Below are positions 16,553 to 26,259 of a stretch of DNA of 64,000 nucleotides, piece after piece. Below the pieces are notes generated by a model. That model was not told where the DNA came from. It saw only the letters and a list, made by a program, of their open reading frames with translations, and did no database searches. The DNA is from Lysinibacillus sp. BPa_S21 (lineage in GTDB: Bacteria > Bacillota > Bacilli > Bacillales_A > Planococcaceae). Position numbers and translations under genes: made by a program. Every line of letters starts with the position of its first letter. Position 1 is the first letter of the stretch. Location: assembly GCF_023337795.1 (NCBI RefSeq), contig NZ_JALIRS010000007.1, positions 1 through 64,000 of the forward strand, given 5' to 3'.

Positions 16553-17176
16553 TTATGCATTTACAGTTTGTAAAGACTGAGCTACTTTCTTAACTGCTTC
16601 TAGGCCATTTGCAATAATCTCTTGTGCTTTATCTTGAGACGCGTTATGACCTTCAATGATCACTTCTTCAATAATTTCCATACCAAACATACCAACAACA
16701 TTTTTGATATAATTAACTGACATTTCTATTGATTGTGCTTCTGGTGTAGAGTAGTAACCACCGCGAGCATTTAAAATAACTACTTTTTTGTCACCCATTA
16801 AGCCTTCTAATTGACCGTTTTCATTATATTTAAATGTATAACCAGCTTGGAATACATAGTCGATGAAAGTTTGTAATTTCGCTGGGATTGTTAAGTTCCA
16901 AAGTGGGAAAGCAAATACAACAACATTAGCTGCAGTTAAAGCATCCATAGCTTTTTGTTTTGCTGCTAAAAGACGTGATTCAACGTCAGTTAACGCTTCA
17001 CCGTTTTGAACTTTACCAAAAGCATTGAAAAGATCTTGACCGAAATAAGGCATATCTTCTGCGAATACGTCAAACGTTGTTACATCTACGCCTTGTACAT
17101 TTTCCATAAATGTGTCATACATTTTTGTTGAAATACCATCTGGACGGTTGTTAGCTTTTACTACTAATACATTCAT
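16553..17176 (-). CDS. azoR: FMN-dependent NADH-azoreductase
   Basis: A 207-residue flavodoxin-fold quinone/azo reductase. MNVLVVKANNRPDGISTKMY is the FMN phosphate-binding start. FAFPLWNLTIPAKLQTFIDYV and ARGGYY are typical AzoR FMN contacts. It reduces azo dyes and quinones with NADH by two electrons, protecting thiols. Upstream is a strong promoter with an MhqR-type palindrome, as for B. subtilis azoR2, which MhqR represses until quinones appear. Confidence 0.93.
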   Translation of the reverse strand: MNVLVVKANNRPDGISTKMYDTFMENVQGVDVTTFDVFAEDMPYFGQDLFNAFGKVQNGEALTDVESRLLAAKQKAMDALTAANVVVFAFPLWNLTIPAKLQTFIDYVFQAGYTFKYNENGQLEGLMGDKKVVILNARGGYYSTPEAQSIEMSVNYIKNVVGMFGMEIIEEVIIEGHNASQDKAQEIIANGLEAVKKVAQSLQTVNA

Positions 17177-17208
17177 TATATAAATTCTCCCTTAAAATCA
17201 AAGTTTAT

Positions 17209-17262
17209 TATCTCGAATTCAAGATATATAAGTATATTAAAAAACTTTGTATGAAAAGTCAA
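17209..17262 (-). promoter_or_regulatory. azoR promoter with MhqR-type operator
   Basis: On the minus strand: -35 TTGACT (17257-17262), 17-bp spacer, -10 TAATAT (17234-17239). Just downstream, 17209-17226 (+ strand) reads TATCTCGAATTCAAGATA, an imperfect palindrome with ATCT(C/T)GAATTC at its core. The same 16-mer, reverse-complemented, lies upstream of mhqD at 57578-57595. The motif matches the known MhqR box of B. subtilis. Confidence 0.8.
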
Positions 17263-17334
17263 CGTTCGTATACTCAGACTTTTGACTGAAATGCAGGTGA
17301 TTCCATTAAAATATATCACATCATAACTTAGAAA

Positions 17335-17613
17335 TGATTTCCGTTCCGACTGGGCGCTTTGTAGCTGGCGCTTCGCTTTCGCGCAGAGCTTCCTGGGGGC
17401 GTCCGCTGAGCCGCTTGGGCCAACAGATGTTTTTTTGCGCGAAAGCGTAGTGTTAACGGAGCGGCAGCAGAGGGTTATGTTTGTGCGAAAGCGGAGCGGC
17501 AGCAACAGCAGGATGTTGGTCACGAAGGCGTTATCACAGGATGTGATGCCCTTAGCCTTCGTTCCCCTATCGCTAATCCCCAAGGAGTCGCCCAGTCTCC
17601 ACTCCAACCAACT
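17335..17613. repeat. Large composite intergenic repeat
   Basis: The longest copy in the window. The left end is gatttccgttccgactgggcg and the right end gtctccactccaaccaact. The interior includes two modules with the gcgaaagcg(t/g)ag unit of the tandem arrays, plus the gatgttggtcacgaagg module. It therefore links the inverted-repeat family to the tandem family. Open frames across it are artefacts. Confidence 0.85.
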
Positions 17614-17785
17614 TACATACTTGCATACGTTTTAACAAAGCTCATCCCTTACTTTTGGTAATGAGCTAATAAAGCATATGTGTTAGTTTGTTAGTGTTGT
17701 TATACTGATCGGGTCCATCAGCAATCTGATCACCTTTGCTTCAAAAGAGATCAGGTCCAATATTCTTAACTTTTCTCCAACAAAA

Positions 17786-18493
17786 TTAAAACTTACAACT
17801 ATCGTCGGTACAAACCCCACCATCTTCAGAGCCTGCCATCTTTAATCCTGGTTGTAAGCCCTCTTCCTCTGCAACTTTACGTAAAGTTTCTTCAAATACT
17901 TCTTGAGGTTGTGCCCCAGAAATACCATACTTACGATTTAACACAAAGAATGGTACCCCTCTTACGCCAAGCTGTAGCCCTTCTTGTATGTCAGTCTCTA
18001 CATCTACTTTAAAATCGTCGTTAGAAAGAACCTTTGCAACTTCTTCGCGATTCAGACCTACTTGCTCAGCAATATCGATTAATACATCATCCTGGCCAAT
18101 ACGCTTTGCTTCTATAAAATAATTATATAATAGCGCTTCAACAAGCTTTGAAACATCCCCTTGTTGTTCTGCCCATTTCACTAGACGATGCGCTTTTAAT
18201 GTATTTTCCTCCATTAAATGATCAAAGTTATATTCTAGACCAACTTCTTTTGCGCGGGCAGCAACACCTTGTGTCATTTCCTTCGCTTTTTCTAGCGACA
18301 TTCCATACTTTTTCGCCAATGCTTCATACGTGGACACATTTGTATCCACAGGTGTTGTTGGGTCAAGTTGATAGCTTTTATAAACGAGCTCCACCTGCCC
18401 AGCAAAACCTGTATCCTGAATCGCCTGCTCTAGTTGCTTTTTACCAATATAACAAAATGGACATACATAATCTGACCAGATTTCAATTTTCAT
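17786..18493 (-). CDS. DsbA-family thiol oxidoreductase (FrnE-like)
   Basis: A 235-residue thioredoxin-fold protein with a CPFC active site at residues 11-14 (DYVCPFCYIGKK), the helical insertion of the DsbA family, and the cis-proline region GVRGVPFFVLN. The C-terminal tail adds CTDDSC, a second cysteine pair like the one in FrnE homologues. There is no signal peptide, so it is cytoplasmic. It is likely a disulfide isomerase or oxidoreductase in stress defence. It sits beside an azoreductase and a Rieske oxidoreductase but is transcribed alone. Confidence 0.88.
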   Translation of the reverse strand: MKIEIWSDYVCPFCYIGKKQLEQAIQDTGFAGQVELVYKSYQLDPTTPVDTNVSTYEALAKKYGMSLEKAKEMTQGVAARAKEVGLEYNFDHLMEENTLKAHRLVKWAEQQGDVSKLVEALLYNYFIEAKRIGQDDVLIDIAEQVGLNREEVAKVLSNDDFKVDVETDIQEGLQLGVRGVPFFVLNRKYGISGAQPQEVFEETLRKVAEEEGLQPGLKMAGSEDGGVCTDDSCKF

Positions 18494-18619
18494 AAGTAGT
18501 CACGCTCCTTTTGCTACATTGTAGCGATAATAATTACTGGAAGGCAATTTTTTAGCTTCATTGCATAAATTTTCAAATCAATCTACATACTGAACGTAAA
18601 AACAATGTGAGGGTTATGT

Positions 18620-19999
18620 ATGACACAATCTCTTTGGCTCGGAACAATTGATCCTGTCTCGTTACCATCTCTTCCTGCATCAACAACTTGTGATGTATGT
18701 ATTATTGGTGGCGGCTTGACAGGACTATATACAGCCTATATTTTAGCAAAATCAGGTGTAGATGTAGTCTTGCTTGAAGCAAATTCCCATATCGGTCATG
18801 GTACGACCGGTAATTCAACCGGAAAATTAACCGCTCAACACAGCTTAGTTTATGCCAACCTTATTGAAAAACTTACTGTAGACGAGGCACGCCTCTATTA
18901 TCGGCTCAACCAAATTGCTGTTGAAAAAGCATTACAGATACTCCCTAAAAAAAGCATTCAGCAAGTAGATTCATTGCTTTATTGCCAAACAAAAGAAGGC
19001 TATGCCCAATTATTAAAAGAATGGAATGCCTATAAAGTATTAAATATTAAGGCTAATTTAACATCTGACACAGAGCTTCCCTTTCCGATTACAAAAGCGC
19101 TTAACATGTCCCAGCAAGCACAAATACATCCTGTAGAAGTTTGTAATTTCCTTGTAAAAGAAGCATTAGCAATGGGCGCAAAACTCTATACGAATACCCG
19201 TGTTCAACAATTAAACATACCTCAGAATAGCTTACATACCGCAAATGATATGTCGGTTCAATACAACAAGCTTATTTTGTGCACACATTATCCAATCGAA
19301 GCCTTTAGAGGTCTACATCTTTTTAAACTTTCTAACAGTCGCTCCTATATGGTTGCTAGCAAAATTACTGATACACTACAAGGTCAATATCTATGCGTAG
19401 ATAATCCTACTCGCTCAATTCGGACTGCTACCATTAATGACGAGCATTATTTAGTGTTAGGTGGAGCTAATCATATTGCAGGGGAAACAACTAATACGGA
19501 GCCCTATTATGAGGCCATTCAAAATGAAATGAAGGCGCATTTCGATCAGGAGCCCATCTATCGCTGGTCAGCGCAGGACATTGAAACACCTGATATGGTC
19601 CCGTATGTTGGCAGGATTACACCGTCCTTGCCTAATGTTTTCATTGCAACAGGCTATCGAAAATGGGGGATTTCCAATTCTTTTGTAGCGGGAGATATAC
19701 TATCATCCCTCATAACAGGAGCAGGGAATGAGGATGGTGCAATTCCTCTGTATTCTCCAACACGTACAAAATTCGGAGCTCAGTTTATGCAGATGCTAAA
19801 GGTAGGTGGCTTTGTAGCCAAAGAGTTCGTGACAGGTTATGTGAAACATGCAAATACACCGACTTGCACGCATTTAGGCTGCAAAACAAAATGGAATAAA
19901 GCCGATGAAACTTGGGATTGCCCTTGTCATGGCTCTCGCTTTAATGCCAAAGGTGAAGTTCTTGAAGGTCCTGCTGTCCACCCTTTAAAACTAGATTAA
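18620..19999 (+). CDS. FAD-dependent oxidoreductase with C-terminal Rieske domain
   Basis: A 459-residue fusion. The N-terminal DAO-type domain begins CDVCIIGGGLTGLYTAYIL, with the GxGxxG-like dinucleotide fold and an Asp/Glu at the strand end (LLEAN). FAD-contacting GYRKWGISNS and VPYVGRI follow. The C-terminal Rieske motif is CTHLGC ... CPCHGSRF, ligating a [2Fe-2S] cluster through two Cys and two His. It resembles B. subtilis YhfW. The usual Rieske domain ends with an extra segment, but here the chain stops at HPLKLD. The amine or amino-acid substrate is unknown. The ATG follows GAGGG. Confidence 0.9.
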   Translation: MTQSLWLGTIDPVSLPSLPASTTCDVCIIGGGLTGLYTAYILAKSGVDVVLLEANSHIGHGTTGNSTGKLTAQHSLVYANLIEKLTVDEARLYYRLNQIAVEKALQILPKKSIQQVDSLLYCQTKEGYAQLLKEWNAYKVLNIKANLTSDTELPFPITKALNMSQQAQIHPVEVCNFLVKEALAMGAKLYTNTRVQQLNIPQNSLHTANDMSVQYNKLILCTHYPIEAFRGLHLFKLSNSRSYMVASKITDTLQGQYLCVDNPTRSIRTATINDEHYLVLGGANHIAGETTNTEPYYEAIQNEMKAHFDQEPIYRWSAQDIETPDMVPYVGRITPSLPNVFIATGYRKWGISNSFVAGDILSSLITGAGNEDGAIPLYSPTRTKFGAQFMQMLKVGGFVAKEFVTGYVKHANTPTCTHLGCKTKWNKADETWDCPCHGSRFNAKGEVLEGPAVHPLKLD

Positions 20000-20036
20000 A
20001 AAAAGAGGTTGCCTTTTTCAGGACAACCTCTTTTTC
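20000..20036. terminator. Bidirectional terminator between the Rieske oxidoreductase and ppaC
   Basis: AAAGAGGTTG (20002-20011) pairs with CAACCTCTTT (20024-20033). A-runs and T-runs on the two sides serve both convergent genes. Confidence 0.88.
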
Positions 20037-20037
20037 A

Positions 20038-20964
20038 TTATTTTAATGCATCAGTTAAAACTGGAACGATTTGTTTTTTACGAGATACAACACCTGGTAA
20101 AAGAACGCGATTATTCACTAGCTCTGCGCCAAATCCTTTTGCTGCAGCCTCCGCTACTTGTCCAATTGCAACAGCTGTTGAATCATTGTTTAAAATATCT
20201 GTTACAACAAAGAAGAATAAATCTAAGCCGTTTTCCGCTACATTTTTATTTAATAAAATTTCTAATTCCTCTTGGCGGCCAAGCACGTCGTTAATATCAA
20301 CAGCGTTTACTTGAGCTACTACAGATTTATATTCACCGAACTGGAATTCTTTTGCATCTAATGATAAAAGATCTTCCAATGATTTATCTGAAAGGTCAGC
20401 ACCTGCTTTAAGCATTGCTAATCCGTATTCTGCAGCATCAACACCTGCAATTTTCGCTAGTTCCTCCCCAGCTTTTACATCTTGCTCTGTGCAAGTTGGA
20501 GATTTAAATAATAATGTATCCGAAACGATAGCAGAAAGCATTAATCCAGCAATGTTTGCAGGAATTGCTACGCCATGTTCTTTAAAGATTTTGTTTAAAA
20601 TTGTTGCCGTACAGCCTACAGGTTCTGCACGGTAGTATAGTGGATCAGCCGTTTGGAAGTTTGCAATACGGTGATGATCAATCACTTCTGCAATTTGTAC
20701 TTCTTCAATGCCATCAGCAGATTGCTGGAATTCATTGTGGTCTACAAGAATTACTTTTTCTGCTTCTCCAACTACTGATGAAATTAATCGAGGTGCCTCG
20801 AAGCCAAATTTATCTAAAGCAAATTGTGTTTCGTTATTTACCTCTCCAAGGCGCACCGCCTCAGCATCAACGCCAATTTGTTGTTTTAAATATGCATATA
20901 CAATTGCAGATGTAATTGTGTCTGTATCTGGGTTTTTATGACCAAAAACTAAAACTTTACTCAT
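20038..20964 (-). CDS. ppaC: Manganese-dependent inorganic pyrophosphatase (family II)
   Basis: A 308-residue DHH-family enzyme that hydrolyses pyrophosphate to phosphate. [14 protein letters not shown] supplies His and Asp metal ligands, [11 protein letters not shown] and EVIDHHR the DHH motif, and the C-terminal DHHA2 domain ends PVLTDALK with the SRKKQ substrate motif (RKKQIVP). The ATG at 20964 has an AGGAGGAAT ribosome site; the open frame extending upstream is not translated. Confidence 0.95.
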   Translation of the reverse strand: MSKVLVFGHKNPDTDTITSAIVYAYLKQQIGVDAEAVRLGEVNNETQFALDKFGFEAPRLISSVVGEAEKVILVDHNEFQQSADGIEEVQIAEVIDHHRIANFQTADPLYYRAEPVGCTATILNKIFKEHGVAIPANIAGLMLSAIVSDTLLFKSPTCTEQDVKAGEELAKIAGVDAAEYGLAMLKAGADLSDKSLEDLLSLDAKEFQFGEYKSVVAQVNAVDINDVLGRQEELEILLNKNVAENGLDLFFFVVTDILNNDSTAVAIGQVAEAAAKGFGAELVNNRVLLPGVVSRKKQIVPVLTDALK

Positions 20965-21463
20965 TGAATTTATTCCTCCTAAATAGCAATAACATTTATA
21001 TTTTATTTTATCATACCTTATGATCAAACATATATAAATTGAAAGTTTATCTATAAAGGATCTATGCGAATTCATAACTAAAATCTACTATTCTAAAATA
21101 ACTGTATCTTCTTATAGTACTCCTTTACCTATACTAAAGAAGCTAATTTTTGCAGATCACAAAACTTGGAAAATTATGAGTGTTGAATGGAGTGAAGATT
21201 TCTTGGAGGTCATAACGCCAGGAAAACGCCCAGTCGAAATGGAAATCAACCAAACATTATGATAATAACCCAAAGTTTTTTAATATATTTATCTACTTGA
21301 ATCGCCCTATTTTTAACATTTAATAATAACAATGTATAGTTTGCTAAAAATATTTACCATAAATAGATATATAGTTGTGTTTTTATATTTAAGAAACCAT
21401 AATTTTATGCTATCATCAGGTAGTCTATATATATACTAGGATATACAGGAAATGGGGATTACG
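20965..21463. other. Intergenic region with a degenerate intergenic repeat
   Basis: Positions 21183-21245 hold a short, internally deleted copy of the large repeat: gttgaatggagtgaag, then ggaaaacgcccagtcg, then aatggaaatcaacc. The rest is AT-rich; promoters for the two divergent genes must lie here, but none is distinct. Confidence 0.6.
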
Positions 21464-22267
21464 ATGACAAAGAAGATGGAAAAAAAGTATATTCCTTTAG
21501 CAAATTATTTTGATATAGCTACACAACAAGAAATTACTTTATCTTTTAGCGAACTCGAAAATATCATGGGACAAGCCTTACCAAATGCAGCTTATTTGAA
21601 TAGGAGCTGGTGGAAAAAGACAAAGCCCCCTCTCTCTCACTTTTTGTCATGGACAAATGCAGGCTACTATGTCATTGATGTTAAACTTGGTACCAAAGTA
21701 ACTTTCTCGCGCACACAAATTAAGACTACAAGTAATAATATTTCTAAAAATGATGAAAACCCACCTGCATACATAATTCGAGCAATTGAAGCATCAGATG
21801 CTAGATCATTTATTCATTTGCAAGAAGAAATTTTCCAACAGACGGACTTCATGTACAACATGAAAAACGAATTAGACCTTACAGTTCAACAGCTTCGTAA
21901 AGATTTAGGCTATTGGAAACAATTAAAAAACCGTACGATTTTACTTTGTATATTAAATGGCATTTTTGCTGGTTATGCCGTTATTCATGGATATAAACAC
22001 TCTAAAACTAAGCATGTTGCATCAGTCCGCATAGCTGTTAAGGATGAGCATCAACGACAAGGTATCGGTTCAGAGTTGTTGAAGGCGGCTGAACGCTGGT
22101 CTAAACAGCGGGATATTTCGCGCTTAGAAGCATCTGTTATGGAGCATAATGAAAGTGCTTTAAATTTGTTTAAAAAACTAGGTTTTCAGCAGGAAGGTAT
22201 CCGACAAAATGCCATTAAATTAAATGATACCTTTATTAACGAATATAGCTTAAGTAAAATTTTATAA
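21464..22267 (+). CDS. GNAT acetyltransferase with N-terminal DUF7662-like domain
   Basis: A 267-residue two-domain protein. Residues 1-85 resemble DUF7662: YIPLANYF, ITLSFSELENIMGQALPNAAY, RSWWKK, WTNAGY, the last stretches rich in Trp and Tyr. Residues 105-267 form a GNAT domain with the acetyl-CoA loop VRIAVKDEHQRQGIGSELLKAAERW and ASVMEHNESALNLFKKLGFQ. GNAT enzymes transfer acyl groups to amines or protein N-termini; the substrate is unknown. The ATG at 21464 (GGGGA 6 nt upstream) is preferred over one four codons earlier. Confidence 0.82.
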   Translation: MTKKMEKKYIPLANYFDIATQQEITLSFSELENIMGQALPNAAYLNRSWWKKTKPPLSHFLSWTNAGYYVIDVKLGTKVTFSRTQIKTTSNNISKNDENPPAYIIRAIEASDARSFIHLQEEIFQQTDFMYNMKNELDLTVQQLRKDLGYWKQLKNRTILLCILNGIFAGYAVIHGYKHSKTKHVASVRIAVKDEHQRQGIGSELLKAAERWSKQRDISRLEASVMEHNESALNLFKKLGFQQEGIRQNAIKLNDTFINEYSLSKIL

Positions 22268-22280
22268 GTTTCTTTTTCAA

Positions 22281-22312
22281 GGATGTCTAAAACTTATTTG
22301 GACATCTTTTTA
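22281..22312 (+). terminator. Terminator after the GNAT fusion gene
   Basis: GATGTCtAAA pairs with TTTgGACATC, followed by TTTTTAT. Confidence 0.75.
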
Positions 22313-22360
22313 TGTTAATGTTATAGATCAATATCTTACGTGTTCTGCCCGATGCAAATT

Positions 22361-23227
22361 TTAGAAAACTTGCTTTTCTCTTGCTGAGTCTAAAAATAAC
22401 AAGTTATTTTCTACTTGCTCATATGATTGCTGATATTTTTCATATTGTACTTTATCCTGGCTGACCATTTCCTCAATTAGCGCATGTAAAAACGAAAACA
22501 ATACTGGAATAACGTCCAATGAAGATTGCTTTTTCAGACCAAGTGTAAATAACGCACTTGCATATTCCCGAATAGACGACAACGCCGAACCAGTGATAGC
22601 AATAATTTTAGCCTTTTTCTTCTTGGCAATTTCTACAATCGTTTGAATGTCGTTTGAATGCTTGTCCCATGAAAAAACTATTAAAGTCGTTTGCTCCCCC
22701 ATACTGTTAATTTGTTGTACAATATCGTCGGATTCTGGTCGAAGTTGTTTTACATTTGGACGTAAAGTTTTCATTGTAGACGATAACCAATTTGCAATGG
22801 ACGATGCTTGGCGGGTACCTAAAATATAAACGTTTTCCGCTTCATGCATCCATTTTGAGCTTTTTTGAAGCATATTATCGTTAATCAAATCAATCGTAGC
22901 TTGAATATTTTGAATATCACGCTCCATCACCTTACCGAAACTTGAGATATTCCGCTTACTTGAAAAGTATGTAGGTTGAATACTCACACCATCATTTTGA
23001 GTCATTAAATAACTTCTAACCTTGTCTTGAAGCTCTACATAGCCCGATAAATCCAGCGCATAACAAAAACGGATAACTGTTGATTCACTAACATTAGCCT
23101 GTCTACCAACTTCTGCAGCTCCGTTACCAATTATAACTGTAGGGTTATTCATAACAAATTGTGCAACTTTACGCTGCCCCTTCGAAAGCCTAACAAATCT
23201 TCTTTCTATTTCTTCATTTATATTCAT
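22361..23227 (-). CDS. RpiR/MurR family transcriptional regulator
   Basis: A 288-residue regulator with an N-terminal HTH domain (LSKGQRKVAQFVMNNP, VGRQANVSESTVIRFCYALDLSGY) and a C-terminal SIS sugar-phosphate isomerase fold (VYILGTRQASSIANWL ... KAKIIAITGS). Such proteins usually sense phosphosugars. No sugar genes are adjacent: it lies between a GNAT gene and a decayed repeat. The ATG at 23227 begins the conserved domain; the preceding 24 codons look untranslated. Confidence 0.85.
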   Translation of the reverse strand: MNINEEIERRFVRLSKGQRKVAQFVMNNPTVIIGNGAAEVGRQANVSESTVIRFCYALDLSGYVELQDKVRSYLMTQNDGVSIQPTYFSSKRNISSFGKVMERDIQNIQATIDLINDNMLQKSSKWMHEAENVYILGTRQASSIANWLSSTMKTLRPNVKQLRPESDDIVQQINSMGEQTTLIVFSWDKHSNDIQTIVEIAKKKKAKIIAITGSALSSIREYASALFTLGLKKQSSLDVIPVLFSFLHALIEEMVSQDKVQYEKYQQSYEQVENNLLFLDSAREKQVF

Positions 23228-23727
23228 TTCTAACAACCTTTCTTTCAATGAAATTATCACGAATGGCGATTGTTTCCTACTGACTCTAATTCGGATCAAT
23301 TATGCCTTGGCATAATTACGTCCGGAATCGGCTATGTTAGACCGAGTTCCTCTATTTCAGGCGGGTATTTGGACACCTGCTAAAAGAAGTTAAAAATACA
23401 GTATCACGATTACAATCTGAATACAATGACTTTTCTGAAAAATCTTCAATGCTTTAACTTGCTAATGCGATAGTTCAAAATAAAAAACATAACATCGTTC
23501 CATTTTTAATTTCGATGGTTGATTTCCGTTGCGACTAACGCTTTCGATGAGGCTCGCTCTAGAATCTCGTAGTAGCATTGTATTTCCCAATGAGTCCTTA
23601 AACTACGCTCCTCAACTTTTCCACATGATGTACAGCAACGAACCTTATTGATTAATGATTTTAACAGATTTTTAAAAATATTTGTATAAAAATTAATAAT
23701 TTCTAATTTTTATGTATATTAATTAGA
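23228..23727. other. Intergenic region with a degenerate repeat and a possible gene remnant
   Basis: 23518-23620 is a worn copy of the large inverted repeat (gttgatttccgttgcgact ... cccaatgagtcc ... cgctcctcaac). 23335-23458 contains two short overlapping open stretches, one starting MLDRVPLFQAGIWTPAK and another continuing EVKNTVSRLQSEYNDFSEK. They could be pieces of one frameshifted gene, but I cannot name a family. Confidence 0.4.
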
Positions 23728-23765
23728 AAAATGCCTTGGATTATCATTCATCCAAGACATTTTTA
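23728..23765 (-). terminator. Terminator after the NiaP-like gene
   Basis: AAAATG(c)CTTGGAT pairs with ATCCAAG(a)CATTTT, with A/T runs on both sides. Confidence 0.82.
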
Positions 23766-23772
23766 ATTTTTG

Positions 23773-25002
23773 TTAATCTAATTCCATTTGTTTCGTTTCT
23801 TTACCTAGAAATATTACCCCAACAACACCGATAATAATCGCTCCACAGAAAATAGCAAAGATAAAGCCGATATCATAACCCGCTGTCAATAAAGTGCCGA
23901 CTAACAAAGGTCCAAAAATACCCCCGATGCGCCCAACAGCTGCTGCCATTCCAGCACCCGTTCCACGAATAATGGCTGGATACTGCTCTGGTGTATAAGC
24001 ATAAAGTGCACCCCATGCCCCTAAGTTAAAGAACGATAAAAACATCCCAGATATTAATAGTACTACTATTGTTTCCGCATTACCAAAAATGAAAGCACTT
24101 ACAGCTGTACCAATTAAATAAGAAACAAGTACAAATTTTCGCCCGAATTTTTCAATAAACCATGCAGCGGTAAAATAGCCCGGTAGCTGCGCAAGCGTCA
24201 TAATGAGAACATATTTAAAGCTCGTAATCATATCAAAGCCCTTACCAACCATGACACTTGGTAGCCATAAAAACATACCGTAATATGAGAAAACAACTGT
24301 AAACCATAACACCCATAACATAAGTGTCGAGCGTGCATATTTTTTTGACCATACTTCTCGAATATTTTGCCTAACACTTCGTTTCTTAGACTCAGCCTTT
24401 ACTGCAAATTGTGGTGAATCTGGTAAGTGCCAGCGAAGATAAATTGCATAAATTGCTGGAATTGCGGTTAACAACAATGCACTACGCCATCCCCATGATG
24501 GAATAACAAAATACGAAATCAATGCTGCGATTAACCAACCTGCCGCCCAGAAGCTTTCCAGTAATACAACAACTCGCCCACGCTCTTTAGCTTCTACACT
24601 CTCAGAAACTAACGTCGATGCGACAGGTAATTCTCCACCTAGTCCCATGCCTACTAAAAAGCGTAGTGTCATAAAAGCGGCTAATGTAGTGGTAAATGCA
24701 GACAAGCCACTTGCAATCGAAAATAATACAAGCGTCCACATAAAAATTTGCTTACGTCCCACTTTATCGGCAAGCACGCCGAAAACAAGAGCTCCTACAG
24801 CCATCCCAATGGAGTTTATGCTACCTATCCAGCCTGATTGACTTGGCGTTAATCCCCAATCGACTGCTAATGCTGCAATTACGAATGATAATATCCCTAC
24901 GTCCATTGCATCGAAAAGCCAGCCTACTCCTGCTACCCCCAAAAGCTTATTACGAGAAATAGATTGTTGAAACTTATTTGTTGTTACTGTATTTATTGTC
25001 AT
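23773..25002 (-). CDS. niaP: MFS transporter, NiaP (niacin)-like
   Basis: A 409-residue twelve-helix major facilitator. The start of the domain, LLGVAGVGWLFDAMDVGIL, and the loop FGVLADKVGRKQIF are shared with B. subtilis NiaP, which imports nicotinate. RGTGAGMAAAVGRIGGI and PDSPQ also fit this sugar-transporter-like subfamily. The family also contains aromatic-acid carriers, so the nicotinate assignment is probable rather than certain. ATG at 25002, 5 nt after AGGTGA. Confidence 0.75.
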   Translation of the reverse strand: MTINTVTTNKFQQSISRNKLLGVAGVGWLFDAMDVGILSFVIAALAVDWGLTPSQSGWIGSINSIGMAVGALVFGVLADKVGRKQIFMWTLVLFSIASGLSAFTTTLAAFMTLRFLVGMGLGGELPVASTLVSESVEAKERGRVVVLLESFWAAGWLIAALISYFVIPSWGWRSALLLTAIPAIYAIYLRWHLPDSPQFAVKAESKKRSVRQNIREVWSKKYARSTLMLWVLWFTVVFSYYGMFLWLPSVMVGKGFDMITSFKYVLIMTLAQLPGYFTAAWFIEKFGRKFVLVSYLIGTAVSAFIFGNAETIVVLLISGMFLSFFNLGAWGALYAYTPEQYPAIIRGTGAGMAAAVGRIGGIFGPLLVGTLLTAGYDIGFIFAIFCGAIIIGVVGVIFLGKETKQMELD

Positions 25003-25044
25003 CTTAATCACCTGTCTTTACACTTGACTTTACATTACATATTT

Positions 25045-25073
25045 ACTATACAGTTGTTTCAAGAAAGTGACAA
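25045..25073 (-). promoter_or_regulatory. Sigma-A promoter of the NiaP-like gene
   Basis: On the minus strand: -35 TTGTCA (25068-25073), 17-bp spacer, -10 TATAGT (25045-25050). Confidence 0.7.
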
Positions 25074-25091
25074 GCGAAATTTAAATTACCG

Positions 25092-25148
25092 AATTGTTTC
25101 GACAATTTCTGAAATGCTATTGAAAATATGGGGTCATTTGCGTTAAAA
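25092..25148 (+). promoter_or_regulatory. thrCB promoter with an upstream palindrome
   Basis: -35 TTGAAA (25120-25125) and -10 TTAAAA (25143-25148) are 17 bp apart. A perfect inverted repeat, AATTGT TTCG ACAATT, at 25092-25107 lies between this promoter and the divergent niaP promoter and may be an operator for either gene. I do not recognise its regulator. Confidence 0.5.
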
Positions 25149-25206
25149 TGTCTTTTATACAAAAACAACTGTTCTTTCTATAAGAACAAAAGGAGATTGT
25201 AACGTT

Positions 25207-26259
25207 ATGTGGAAAGGCCTAATTGAAGAATATAAACAATTTTTACCCGTAACAGAAAATACACCCGCTCTAACTTTAAACGAAGGCAATACGCCTCTTA
25301 TACATTTAGTTAATCTATCTAAAAAACTTGGCATTGAGCTCTATGGGAAAATTGAAGGCGCAAATCCAACCGGTTCATTTAAAGATCGTGGTATGGTGTT
25401 TGCCGTTGCAAAAGCGATTGAAGATGGCAGCAAATGCGTTATTTGCGCTTCAACTGGTAACACATCAGCTGCAGCCGCGGCTTATGCAACACGTGCTGGA
25501 ATCCAGTCCATAGTTGTTATCCCTAAAGGAAAAGTGGCCCTAGGAAAGCTAGCCCAAGCGACAATGTACGGTGCAAAGATTATCGAAATCGACGGTAATT
25601 TTGATGATGCATTAAATATTGTTCGTCAAGTTAGCGAAACAACTCCAGTAGCACTTGTAAACTCCGTGAATCCATTCCGTATTGAGGGACAAAAAACAGC
25701 ATCATTTGAAATTGTAGATGCTTTAGGAAAAGCTCCAGACTATCTTTGCATTCCAGTTGGTAACGCAGGTAACATTACTGCGTACTGGAAAGGCTTTAAA
25801 GAATACGATGCAGCAAAAGGCTCTGGTTTACCAAAAATGTTTGGCTTCGAGGCTGAAGGTGCAGCAGCAATTGTAACAGGTGAACCTATTGCTAATCCTG
25901 AAACAGTGGCGACAGCTATTCGTATCGGTAATCCTGCAAGTTGGAAATTTGCAGAAGCAGCTCGCGATGAATCTGGTGGAATCATTGATTCGGTTACAGA
26001 CGAAGAAATTTTGGCTGCTTACAAATTAATTGCTGGTACTGAAGGAATTTTCGTTGAACCAGGCTCAGCTGCCTCATTAGCAGGCGTTATTAAATCAGTT
26101 GAAAACGGCAAGATTGCAAAGGGCTCTAAAGTTGTAACAATTTTCACAGGTAATGGATTGAAAGATCCTGATACTGCCATGAATGTCTCAACTGTAGATG
26201 TTGTCTCACTTAAAAACGATGAGGAAGAAATTCGAACATATATCGAGGGCGTACTATGA
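25207..26259 (+). CDS. thrC: Threonine synthase
   Basis: A 350-residue PLP enzyme that converts O-phosphohomoserine to threonine. [13 protein letters not shown] holds the PLP lysine, [19 protein letters not shown] the substrate loop, and [14 protein letters not shown] the phosphate-binding turn. The length matches B. subtilis ThrC (about 352). ATG follows AAAGGAG. It overlaps thrB by 4 bp (ATGA), so the pair is coupled. Confidence 0.96.
   Translation: MWKGLIEEYKQFLPVTENTPALTLNEGNTPLIHLVNLSKKLGIELYGKIEGANPTGSFKDRGMVFAVAKAIEDGSKCVICASTGNTSAAAAAYATRAGIQSIVVIPKGKVALGKLAQATMYGAKIIEIDGNFDDALNIVRQVSETTPVALVNSVNPFRIEGQKTASFEIVDALGKAPDYLCIPVGNAGNITAYWKGFKEYDAAKGSGLPKMFGFEAEGAAAIVTGEPIANPETVATAIRIGNPASWKFAEAARDESGGIIDSVTDEEILAAYKLIAGTEGIFVEPGSAASLAGVIKSVENGKIAKGSKVVTIFTGNGLKDPDTAMNVSTVDVVSLKNDEEEIRTYIEGVL

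Noticed and set aside
17176-17607. Open frame of 143 codons on the minus strand
   Set aside because: It runs through the composite intergenic repeat and the azoR promoter; its sequence is translated repeat and has no ribosome site.
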